Assembly: GCA_023252395.1 (NCBI GenBank)
Contig: JAJPDY010000098.1
Location: 1-5,336, forward strand
Length of the DNA stretch: 5,336 nt
Direction of reading: 5' to 3'
Source: Nitrososphaera sp.
GTDB lineage: Archaea; Thermoproteota; Nitrososphaeria; Nitrososphaerales; Nitrososphaeraceae
Positions 1 through 4,522 of this stretch are shown here, piece after piece; the first letter of the stretch is position 1, and each line of letters begins with the position of its first letter. The notes beneath the pieces were generated by a model that was given only the letters and a program-made list of their open reading frames with translations, was not told where the DNA came from and made no database searches. Made by a program: the position numbers and the translations under genes.

Positions 1-22
1 GTTAGATCATATCTAGAACAGC

Positions 23-1120
23 TCAGGTCACGATGTCGCGCAATTTTCTCTGCGCCACCGCGTTCTTTATCTCCATTGCTATCCTGCGGCCCACTCCCAT
101 CGTGTGGCCGTAATAGTATTTCGTGTACGGGCTCGTCGTGGCCATTATGGGATTGCCCGGCACCCGTAAAGAGACGTCATACACCACGAAATCAAGGTCG
201 ACCGTTACGACGCTCTGGAGCGAGAGCGGGCCGATGACTCCGGGCGGGTATTCCTTCCTTGCGGCAACTGAAAACTTGTCGCCCATCTCAAAGACCTTCT
301 CAAGAAGCGATTCTCGGATGCTGGCGGGGGTATGGCCGACTTCGATGTTCTGGATCTGGATGTCCATCTCCATCTGCTGCCTTGCGGGAAGCGACACAAA
401 GTCGTGCAGGTTGGTCTGGAGCCTCCTCTCAATCCCGAGAAACTCTGTCTCGCCTGTGAGAGGCGAGCAAAAGAAGTTCAAGTTGAAATACGTGCCTGTA
501 ACGTACTCCTCGATTGTCGCGTTTTCAAGGTCCTGCTTTGTGATTATCTTTTGGTCTATCTTTTGCTTTGACTTTCTCTTGTAATCCTCATAGGACGACA
601 CGATGAAAAACGCCCTCTCTAGCTTGCGCTTTGCCTCTTGCACCTTGACCATGGCAAGGCCGTCAATGTCTGAAGGCTTGCGGTAGATCCTCGGGTGCCG
701 GACGCCGGCCTTCTCTAGCAGGTAGTACTGGTTGCGTGGGGCGGTGCGCTCTTCTGCCCGGAGCATCGACCTGTTGCCAAATACAGGCACCTTCAGGTTG
801 TTCTCGATGTTGTCGTAGCCAAGGTATGCGGTAAAAGCGCGGTGAGCCACCATCACGGTGTTGAGCTCCCTCAGCTTTTCTTGGTTCTCCCTGTTCATGA
901 TGTCGGAAAACTTGTCAAGAAGCATAATCTCGTCTGCAAGGCGCTTGAAGCGCCGGTAGGGCAGGTCCCTGCCTTTCTGGCAGATGCAGATTGTCTTCAT
1001 GTTTTCGTCCTTGGCGCCATCCATGACCTCAAGTGCCGAATGGCTGCCGATGGTGCCTATAGTTATCTTTTTAGAGTCGTACTGATCGACAATGGCTGCA
1101 ATCTGCTGCGGGCCGATCAA
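23..1120 (-). CDS. purP: PurP-family ATP-grasp ligase (5-formaminoimidazole-4-carboxamide ribotide synthetase-like)
   Basis: The 365-aa product resembles archaeal PurP along its whole length; characterised PurP proteins are about 360 aa. PurP makes FAICAR from AICAR, formate and ATP in the folate-independent archaeal route to IMP, in the cytoplasm. Visible family landmarks are GSHSAL (25-30), the KGRDLPYRRF region (49-58), VPVFGNRSMLR (111-121), IEEYVTGTYFNLNFF (203-217), GIERR (229-233), IRESLLEKVFEMGDKF (268-283), GPLSLQS (297-303) and GVGRRIAMEIK (342-352). The oddity is residues 158-171: the family's glycine-rich ATP loop (PGARGGRGYF in Methanocaldococcus, from memory) is replaced by QEAKRKLERAFF with no glycine. 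The start is TTG: the next in-frame Met (33) lies inside conserved sequence, a stop lies five codons upstream, and a TATA-like box is centred 27-28 nt upstream. Family membership is firm; the exact reaction is less sure, and a PurP paralogue of different function is possible. Confidence 0.85.
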   Translation of the reverse strand: MIGPQQIAAIVDQYDSKKITIGTIGSHSALEVMDGAKDENMKTICICQKGRDLPYRRFKRLADEIMLLDKFSDIMNRENQEKLRELNTVMVAHRAFTAYLGYDNIENNLKVPVFGNRSMLRAEERTAPRNQYYLLEKAGVRHPRIYRKPSDIDGLAMVKVQEAKRKLERAFFIVSSYEDYKRKSKQKIDQKIITKQDLENATIEEYVTGTYFNLNFFCSPLTGETEFLGIERRLQTNLHDFVSLPARQQMEMDIQIQNIEVGHTPASIRESLLEKVFEMGDKFSVAARKEYPPGVIGPLSLQSVVTVDLDFVVYDVSLRVPGNPIMATTSPYTKYYYGHTMGVGRRIAMEIKNAVAQRKLRDIVT

Positions 1121-1142
1121 CAGCCTACACTGCTAAAAGATT

Positions 1143-1152
1143 GTAATAAAAA
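1143..1152 (-). promoter_or_regulatory. TATA-like box of the purP-family gene
   Basis: On the minus strand this reads TTTTTATTAC, centred about 27-28 nt upstream of the TTG at 1120. That is the spacing expected for a leaderless archaeal transcript starting at the TTG. It lies in the 41-bp gap after the tatA stop, so purP can be transcribed independently of tatA. The T-rich run may also serve as a tatA terminator. It was recognised by position and composition only. Confidence 0.5.
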
Positions 1153-1161
1153 GGTTCCAAG

Positions 1162-1479
1162 CTATTGCTTGCTCTTGTTCAGCTCTACGTCGATGGCAGC
1201 CCTCAGCTCGTCGTCATTCTTGTTGGTGTAGTCAATTCCAAGTGTGTCGGCGATTGACTCTAGCTTTTCTCTGCCAAGGTTGCCCTGATTCTTTAACTGC
1301 TGAAGCTCTTTTTTTGCCTCAATCCTTGCCTTTTCGTATTCGGCCGTGGCCTTGCCAAACGACCTTGCGAGCTCGGGGATCTTTTTCACGCCGAAAAAGA
1401 CCACGACTATCAGAACTATGACTATGATCCATTCCATGCCTCCTATGCCGAATTGCATGAGCAGGTTTCCGACGGTCAT
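1162..1479 (-). CDS. tatA: Twin-arginine translocase subunit TatA/E family
   Basis: This 105-aa protein is the pore-forming or membrane-weakening Tat component that works with TatC to move folded proteins with twin-arginine signals across the cytoplasmic membrane. A single hydrophobic helix spans about residues 17-29, preceded by Glu16 at the position where TatA/B/E proteins carry a polar residue. The FG hinge is at 29-30, and the conserved amphipathic helix begins VKKIPELARSFGKA (31-44). A charged helical region follows (45-75). The C-terminal module (74-100) has the pattern LGIDYTNKNDDELRAAI, a short helix-turn-helix-like tail seen in many archaeal TatA proteins. The start is uncertain: Met1 (1479) is the longest, while Met8 (1458) and Met15 (1437) would give N-termini closer to those of bacterial TatA. 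It lies 31 bp downstream of tatC on the same strand. No separate TatB is visible. Confidence 0.93.
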   Translation of the reverse strand: MTVGNLLMQFGIGGMEWIIVIVLIVVVFFGVKKIPELARSFGKATAEYEKARIEAKKELQQLKNQGNLGREKLESIADTLGIDYTNKNDDELRAAIDVELNKSKQ

Positions 1480-1492
1480 ATTATGGATTGAC

Positions 1493-1507
1493 TATACATA
1501 CAATAAG
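1493..1507 (-). promoter_or_regulatory. TATA-like element upstream of tatA
   Basis: On the minus strand the tatC-tatA gap reads CTTATTGTATGTATA. The left half (TTATTG) is about 26 nt from the Met1 ATG at 1479 and fits leaderless transcription. The right half (TATGTATA) would place the start of transcription near 1470, just upstream of Met8. The element suggests that tatA can be transcribed apart from tatC, as expected if TatA is needed in excess. It is a composition-based call. Confidence 0.4.
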
Positions 1508-1510
1508 GAT

Positions 1511-2323
1511 TTAAGTGTTAGTTTTGGCGACTTGCTCGATTCTGCGCGCCCGCATCTCTACTGCCACCATGCCTGCAAGGTAGAGCGCGACCATCGGCAC
1601 GGTTACGAACCACATTGTGATCCCGCTTCCATCTGGCGTTATGGCAGCTCCAAATATTACAAGCACAATCACCGCGTAGCGGAAGTTGTTTCTCCAGAAC
1701 TTGGGCGAGATTGCGTCGGTGAGCGACAGCCCGTACATCAGTATGGGAAGCTGGAAGGCGATTCCAAAGCCAAGGAGAAACTGCAGTACAAACGAGATAA
1801 AGTCGTTAATGGTGAACAGGAGCAGGACGTCAAGGGATTTCCCGTATTCGTACAAAAAGTTCAGGACAAACGGGATTACCACGGCGTACGAGAACACAAT
1901 GCCGGCAACAAAAAGCGCAACTGCCGGGACAAAAATTCGCGCAACACCTGATCTTGCAGATTTGCTGATCGCCGGCGAGATAAACGCGGATATCTCCATT
2001 GCAATCAATGGCATCGAGCCGATAATGCCAACCAGCGCCGACACGTATATTTGCGCAAAGAACGCCTGGCCCGGAGCCGTCTGCACAAGTGTGACGCCTT
2101 CCGGCAGTAGGTTATGCTGCATGTATATCATAAGGCGGCTCGAGATGTTGTGTATCGGGTCTGGATATGGGTATGCAAGCTGTATCCCGCCAACTTCGAC
2201 AGGTCGCAGGTCAAATCCCGTGACAAAAACCGTGATGATGGCTATCGAGAGTACTATTCGAAGCATCCTGCCCCGTAGCTCGTTTAGGTGCTCTCGGAGG
2301 CTCATCTCGGCTGCCATTGACAC
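1511..2323 (-). CDS. tatC: Sec-independent protein translocase TatC
   Basis: TatC is the multispanning membrane receptor of the twin-arginine pathway; it binds the RR signal peptide and recruits TatA. The 270-aa product has the N-terminal signature SLREHLNELRGR (8-19) and six predicted membrane spans at roughly 21-37, 90-111, 129-151, 172-192, 214-229 and 235-253. The AFISPAI stretch (113-119) follows helix 2, IPFVLNFLYEYG (150-161) ends helix 3, and TPDGSG (229-234) lies between helices 5 and 6. The first outside loop (38-85) is longer than in E. coli. Two acidic residues important in E. coli TatC appear replaced: Ala123 aligns with Glu103, and Gln191 aligns with Glu170. The longest start is GTG at 2323; an ATG two codons in (2317) is about equally likely, since a TATA box points to transcription starting near 2321. 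Identification is firm. Confidence 0.95.
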   Translation of the reverse strand: MSMAAEMSLREHLNELRGRMLRIVLSIAIITVFVTGFDLRPVEVGGIQLAYPYPDPIHNISSRLMIYMQHNLLPEGVTLVQTAPGQAFFAQIYVSALVGIIGSMPLIAMEISAFISPAISKSARSGVARIFVPAVALFVAGIVFSYAVVIPFVLNFLYEYGKSLDVLLLFTINDFISFVLQFLLGFGIAFQLPILMYGLSLTDAISPKFWRNNFRYAVIVLVIFGAAITPDGSGITMWFVTVPMVALYLAGMVAVEMRARRIEQVAKTNT

Positions 2324-2342
2324 CGGATAGTTAGGTTTCCGA

Positions 2343-2352
2343 GAAATATAAT
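2343..2352 (-). promoter_or_regulatory. TATA-like box of tatC
   Basis: The minus strand reads ATTATATTTC in the 35-bp gap between the 153-aa gene and tatC. Its core is centred near 2347-2348, about 25 nt before the GTG and 30 nt before the ATG start of tatC. This predicts a transcript with essentially no leader and therefore no Shine-Dalgarno site, and none is seen. It was recognised from composition and spacing only. Confidence 0.5.
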
Positions 2353-2358
2353 GCTATT

Positions 2359-2820
2359 TCAATCAGGCCCGGGGATCGGGAGCGCCTTTGAGGCTGGAAG
2401 CTTGAATGATTCCTGCTCCACCTCGTCCTTCTCAACCTTCTCAAATTCTATTGTGAGCTCTACCGGAGCATTGAACTTTAGGCTCAGCTCGTTGGCAAGC
2501 ACCCCTACCGACTTGTTATCTGCAAATTCCTTTGACCCCTGCAAAAATACTCTAGTCTGTCTGTAGAGTACCTTGCCGCCAAACTTGGACTGCAAAAACT
2601 GAGTCAGGTCCTGGACTGTCTTTTGTGGGATGTCGTTATAGTAGAAGCATACTCCGTGGACTGGCTCCTTGTCAAACGGGGTGCCGTACCTGTACCAAAA
2701 GACGCCAAAGTGCTCATACTCGCCCTGCATGCACTTGATCTCCCAGTGATTGGCCCTCTCTGCAGGATATCTAGAGTCCAAGACGTCCGTTATGCCAAGC
2801 CGCCAGTACCTAACGCGCAT
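2359..2820 (-). CDS. Uncharacterised 153-aa protein
   Basis: I do not recognise this protein. It is soluble, with no signal peptide or membrane span. The N-terminal half (1-63) is rich in aromatic residues, including WRLG, HWEIKC, FGVFWYRYGTPF and VHGVCFYYND. A middle stretch (64-121) looks like mixed alpha/beta, with TVQDLTQFLQSKFGGKVLYRQTRVFL suggesting a helix followed by a strand. It ends in an acidic segment (EFEKVEKDEVEQE, 125-137) and a Pro/Ala tail that is probably disordered. Coding is supported by an ATG start, amphipathic patterning, the lack of any better frame, and a TATA-like box about 32 nt upstream in the divergent promoter. It is the first gene of the leftward group, 35 bp ahead of tatC, but the tatC promoter argues against obligatory co-transcription. 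A role in protein export cannot be inferred from position alone. Confidence 0.8.
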   Translation of the reverse strand: MRVRYWRLGITDVLDSRYPAERANHWEIKCMQGEYEHFGVFWYRYGTPFDKEPVHGVCFYYNDIPQKTVQDLTQFLQSKFGGKVLYRQTRVFLQGSKEFADNKSVGVLANELSLKFNAPVELTIEFEKVEKDEVEQESFKLPASKALPIPGPD

Positions 2821-2856
2821 ATATACACGACTTGTAATTTGGGAGCGCTATAATAA
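2819..2856. promoter_or_regulatory. Compact divergent promoter with two facing TATA boxes
   Basis: The 35-bp gap between the two outward-reading starts holds a TATA-like box for each direction. The plus-strand box ATATATACA (2819-2827) is centred 33 nt before the plus ATG at 2856, and its first bases overlap the minus-strand ATG at 2818-2820. The minus-strand box TTATTATAGC (complement of 2847-2856) is centred 32 nt before the minus ATG at 2820 and overlaps the plus-strand start. Each would give a leader of roughly 5-7 nt. If the HEAT gene instead starts at 2919, a second A-rich box (2882-2893) may serve it. Functional linkage of the two genes is only a possibility. Confidence 0.5.
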
Positions 2857-3410
2857 TGTCTCGAAGGGCTGCTGGCAGGGGAAAAATAAAAAAGCCCTTG
2901 GCTTTCTGTAACCACTGTATGACAAGCTCGACATATTATGACAGGATCAAGCTGTTCGAAGAGATGGAGAAGCAGTTTGAAAAACAGGATGAACAGTATT
3001 TCAAGGATTTGCTAAGCCATAATGATAGCGTAGTGCGCACCCGTGCAGTCTGCATACTGGCAGATATTGCCGGCGAAAATGCAGTCGAGCCGATAGGCAG
3101 GGTTCTCAAGCACGACAAGAATGACTTGGTAAGACACGAAGCGGCATTCTCTCTTGGCCAGCTCGGGTTTACAAGTGGCATAATGGCACTTGCAGACGCT
3201 GTCAAGTCCGACCCGAGCCTTTTCGTCCGCCATGAAGCTGCAGTTGCGCTTGGCGTGATAGGCTCTGAAGACGCAAGAAAGACGCTCGATGACGCACTAA
3301 AAGATGAAAGCGAGGAAGTGAGAGAGTCAGCGGTGGTGGCTCTTGCAAACCTCGACTACATCAGGACAGTGAACAGAAACAACAAGTTCACAAAGATGAC
3401 AGGTGGATAG
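2856..3410 (+). CDS. HEAT-repeat protein resembling half of deoxyhypusine hydroxylase
   Basis: The product of up to 184 aa consists of about four PBS-lyase/HEAT helical repeats (roughly 40-73, 74-104, 105-137 and 138-168) after a charged N-terminal helix. Two repeats carry His-Glu motifs: VRHEAAFSLGQLG (His94-Glu95) and VRHEAAVALGVIG (His126-Glu127), 32 residues apart. Eukaryotic deoxyhypusine hydroxylase, a di-iron HEAT enzyme of about 300 aa acting on eIF5A, has HE motifs 33 residues apart in each of its two halves, one followed by an LGQ like the one seen here. The final VRESAVVALANLDYIR (155-170) also echoes the end of each DOHH half. A homodimer could rebuild a di-iron site; that is inference. 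General HEAT scaffolds can also contain RHEAA. The start is uncertain: Met22 (ATG at 2919) has its own A-rich upstream box and would remove a basic, poorly patterned leader. Confidence 0.88.
   Translation: MSRRAAGRGKIKKPLAFCNHCMTSSTYYDRIKLFEEMEKQFEKQDEQYFKDLLSHNDSVVRTRAVCILADIAGENAVEPIGRVLKHDKNDLVRHEAAFSLGQLGFTSGIMALADAVKSDPSLFVRHEAAVALGVIGSEDARKTLDDALKDESEEVRESAVVALANLDYIRTVNRNNKFTKMTGG
2882..2893 (+). promoter_or_regulatory. Alternative A-rich TATA-like box for the HEAT-repeat gene
   Basis: AAAAATAAAAAA lies just after a purine-rich GGGG and is centred about 31-32 nt upstream of the in-frame ATG at 2919 (Met22). If used, translation would begin there and the first 21 codons after 2856 would be untranslated. 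This is one of two competing starts for the gene. Confidence 0.3.
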
Positions 3411-3419
3411 AATATTAAG
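3411..3419 (+). promoter_or_regulatory. TATA-like box before the 104-aa gene
   Basis: AATATTAAG directly follows the HEAT gene stop and is centred about 32 nt before the TTG start at 3447. This spacing matches the leader length predicted at the divergent promoter. It suggests a separate promoter for the 3447-4288 gene pair, within the 36-bp gap. Confidence 0.4.
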
Positions 3420-3446
3420 GGCATAACGCCTACATCATGCCAATAA

Positions 3447-3761
3447 TTGTCTGACAAAGGGGCGAGCCCCTGGCTGCAAAACATAGGCGGGAACTGGCGC
3501 GACGTCAAGTGCCCGTGTGGCAGCTCCTTCCACTTTAAGGGCAAGATGGATGACCTATTTTCATGGGAGCGAATTCATTTGAGGCACATGGCGTCAGACT
3601 GCGACAACCATGAAATGCTCTCATTTTATCCAAAAGACATGGTGATAATATACCACTCGACAAGTGGCTATGTCCTTGAAAGACGAAAGCACAAAAAAGA
3701 TGAGATAAGCGAGCTCCACCACGCGCGAATCCACGGCCACGTAAAACTGGCTGGCGTGTGA
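3447..3761 (+). CDS. Small Cys/His-rich protein, possibly zinc-binding, unknown function
   Basis: This 104-aa protein is not recognised. Its N-terminal half has potential metal ligands: Cys22 and Cys24 in a CPCG motif, His29, then His44, His47, Cys52 and His55. The C-terminal half is basic and His-rich (His82, His91, His92, His96, His98). CPCG followed by SFHF looks like a zinc-knuckle loop flanked by short strands, but the ligand set does not match a family I can name. The start is TTG: the codon immediately upstream is a TAA stop in frame, and no ATG or GTG precedes the CPCG motif. The stop overlaps the next gene's GTG by 4 nt (GTGA), so the two genes are probably translated as a coupled pair. 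A nucleic-acid-binding role is possible but unproven. Confidence 0.72.
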   Translation: MSDKGASPWLQNIGGNWRDVKCPCGSSFHFKGKMDDLFSWERIHLRHMASDCDNHEMLSFYPKDMVIIYHSTSGYVLERRKHKKDEISELHHARIHGHVKLAGV

Positions 3762-4288
3762 CAGCAATATTCAATAACCAATCTCCCTATTCTTCATGGT
3801 TGCTCTTCAATATCAAGCCGCTCAAAAACACCGACGAAGTCAGAAATGAAATTAGAAAACTTGTGACACGGCAAAAGAAGGGCAGCACCGATGATCTAAC
3901 GCCATTCAAAGAAGAGATGGAAGAATTATTGTCGCTATTGGAGTTCAAGCCGGAATGGAAAAAACTACCAGTAGTCGCCCGGGCCGCCAGAATTGAAGGG
4001 GCAGGCAAGATAACGCCGTACAGCGAAAACATTGTGTTGCCAGATACAAAGCACGACTTGGAGCTTGTCATAAAGATGCTAAACTATCTGCGCGAGCAAA
4101 AGCAGTTGAAGGCGGTCAAGATGCCTTTGTTTGTACAGCCAGATGAAATTTCGCTGGCGTATAAAGAAGGAAAGGTGTCATTTGAAGGAGGCAGCATCAT
4201 ATCGCAGATATCAGTGGTGTTGCAAAAGGGCATGATAATGTACGTCGGGTTTGTATTTGGGCGGAATTACGTGATACTGCAAAACTAA
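3758..4288 (+). CDS. Uncharacterised 176-aa protein, overlapping the preceding gene
   Basis: I do not recognise this protein. It is predicted soluble, with no signal peptide and no clear membrane span. Residues 24-63 are strongly helical and charged (TDEVRNEIRKLVTRQKK and PFKEEMEELLSLL). The middle (64-100) contains Pro- and Arg-containing loops (KLPVVARAARIEGAGKI). A second helix lies at about 100-118, and the C-terminal third (122-175) reads as beta strands ending in MYVGFVFGRNYVIL. Cysteine is absent. The start is GTG within GTGA, overlapping the 104-aa gene's stop by 4 nt; no internal ATG occurs before residue 54. The overlap, the common strand and the absence of a gap make co-expression with the Cys/His-rich protein very likely, and the two may act together. 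Confidence 0.75.
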   Translation: MTAIFNNQSPYSSWLLFNIKPLKNTDEVRNEIRKLVTRQKKGSTDDLTPFKEEMEELLSLLEFKPEWKKLPVVARAARIEGAGKITPYSENIVLPDTKHDLELVIKMLNYLREQKQLKAVKMPLFVQPDEISLAYKEGKVSFEGGSIISQISVVLQKGMIMYVGFVFGRNYVILQN

Positions 4289-4318
4289 AGAATTATTTGC
4301 CAAGCTTTGTGGTAACCC

Positions 4319-4335
4319 GTATAAGCGATAAAATC
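4319..4335 (+). promoter_or_regulatory. TATA-like box of the zinc-finger mini-gene
   Basis: TATAAG (4320-4325), followed by GATAAAATC, lies in the 59-bp gap upstream of the ATG at 4348. The TATAAG core is centred about 26 nt before that ATG, which is ideal for leaderless transcription. This spacing is the main reason for choosing 4348 over the upstream TTG at 4297 as the start. Confidence 0.55.
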
Positions 4336-4347
4336 GCGGTTCCCCGC

Positions 4348-4488
4348 ATGGGAGTTATTGGAGAAAAATGGAGATGCCCAAAGTGCAACGTAGATGTTGG
4401 CGGAAGCTTGGGTGAGTTGAAAAACCACATGAAGAGAATTCACCGTCCTGAACAGATAAAAGCTGAAACTAGGGTCGCATCAGCATGA
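4348..4488 (+). CDS. 46-aa single C2H2 zinc-finger protein
   Basis: A classic C2H2 finger fills most of this tiny protein: Cys10-x2-Cys13-x12-His26-x4-His31, with Leu21 and a basic recognition-helix-like stretch (LKNHMKRIH). A lysine/arginine-containing tail follows. Single-finger proteins of this size are known in archaea and some archaeal viruses and can bind DNA, RNA or protein; the partner here cannot be told from sequence. The frame is open back to a TTG at 4297, which would add 17 residues, but the ATG at 4348 has a TATA box at the right distance for a leaderless mRNA, and the extra residues lack clear structure. It lies 59 bp after the 176-aa gene and has its own promoter. It is a probable small transcriptional or RNA-binding regulator, with that role inferred. 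Confidence 0.82.
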   Translation: MGVIGEKWRCPKCNVDVGGSLGELKNHMKRIHRPEQIKAETRVASA

Positions 4489-4492
4489 TTAC

Positions 4493-4508
4493 TTTTATTT
4501 ATTTTATT
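4493..4508 (+). promoter_or_regulatory. T-rich tract: TATA-like box of the metallo-hydrolase gene and likely terminator of the zinc-finger gene
   Basis: TTTTATTTATTTTATT lies in the 34-bp gap. TTTATTTA is centred about 26 nt upstream of the ATG at 4523, as expected for a leaderless archaeal promoter. The same T-run, a few bases after the stop at 4488, also fits an archaeal oligo-T terminator for the upstream gene. The sequence cannot separate the two roles. Confidence 0.5.
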
Positions 4509-4522
4509 TCTGAAAATATAAT

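Noticed and set aside
1..22. Left-edge sequence after the purP stop as a terminator
   Set aside because: Only 22 bases are available, with no T-run or hairpin in the leftward direction.
123..584. Plus-strand open frame of 153 codons
   Set aside because: It lies opposite the conserved C-terminal half of the purP-family gene, and no motif or promoter supports it.
1346..2330. Two long plus-strand open frames (1346-1951, about 200 codons; 1686-2330, about 214 codons)
   Set aside because: They are antisense to tatA/tatC, which have clear family motifs. Their translations show no domain pattern and an odd composition, as expected of shadow frames.
2936..3233. Minus-strand open frames under the HEAT-repeat gene
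   Set aside because: The plus frame has regular HEAT periodicity; the minus translations are Ser/Cys-rich complements of it.
4297..4347. TTG at 4297 as the start of the zinc-finger gene
   Set aside because: A TATA box inside this stretch at the exact leaderless distance from ATG 4348 favours the shorter protein.
4493..4508. TTTAT/TTTTA tract as a tandem repeat or origin element
   Set aside because: It is short, imperfect and well explained as a promoter/terminator T-rich tract between two genes.
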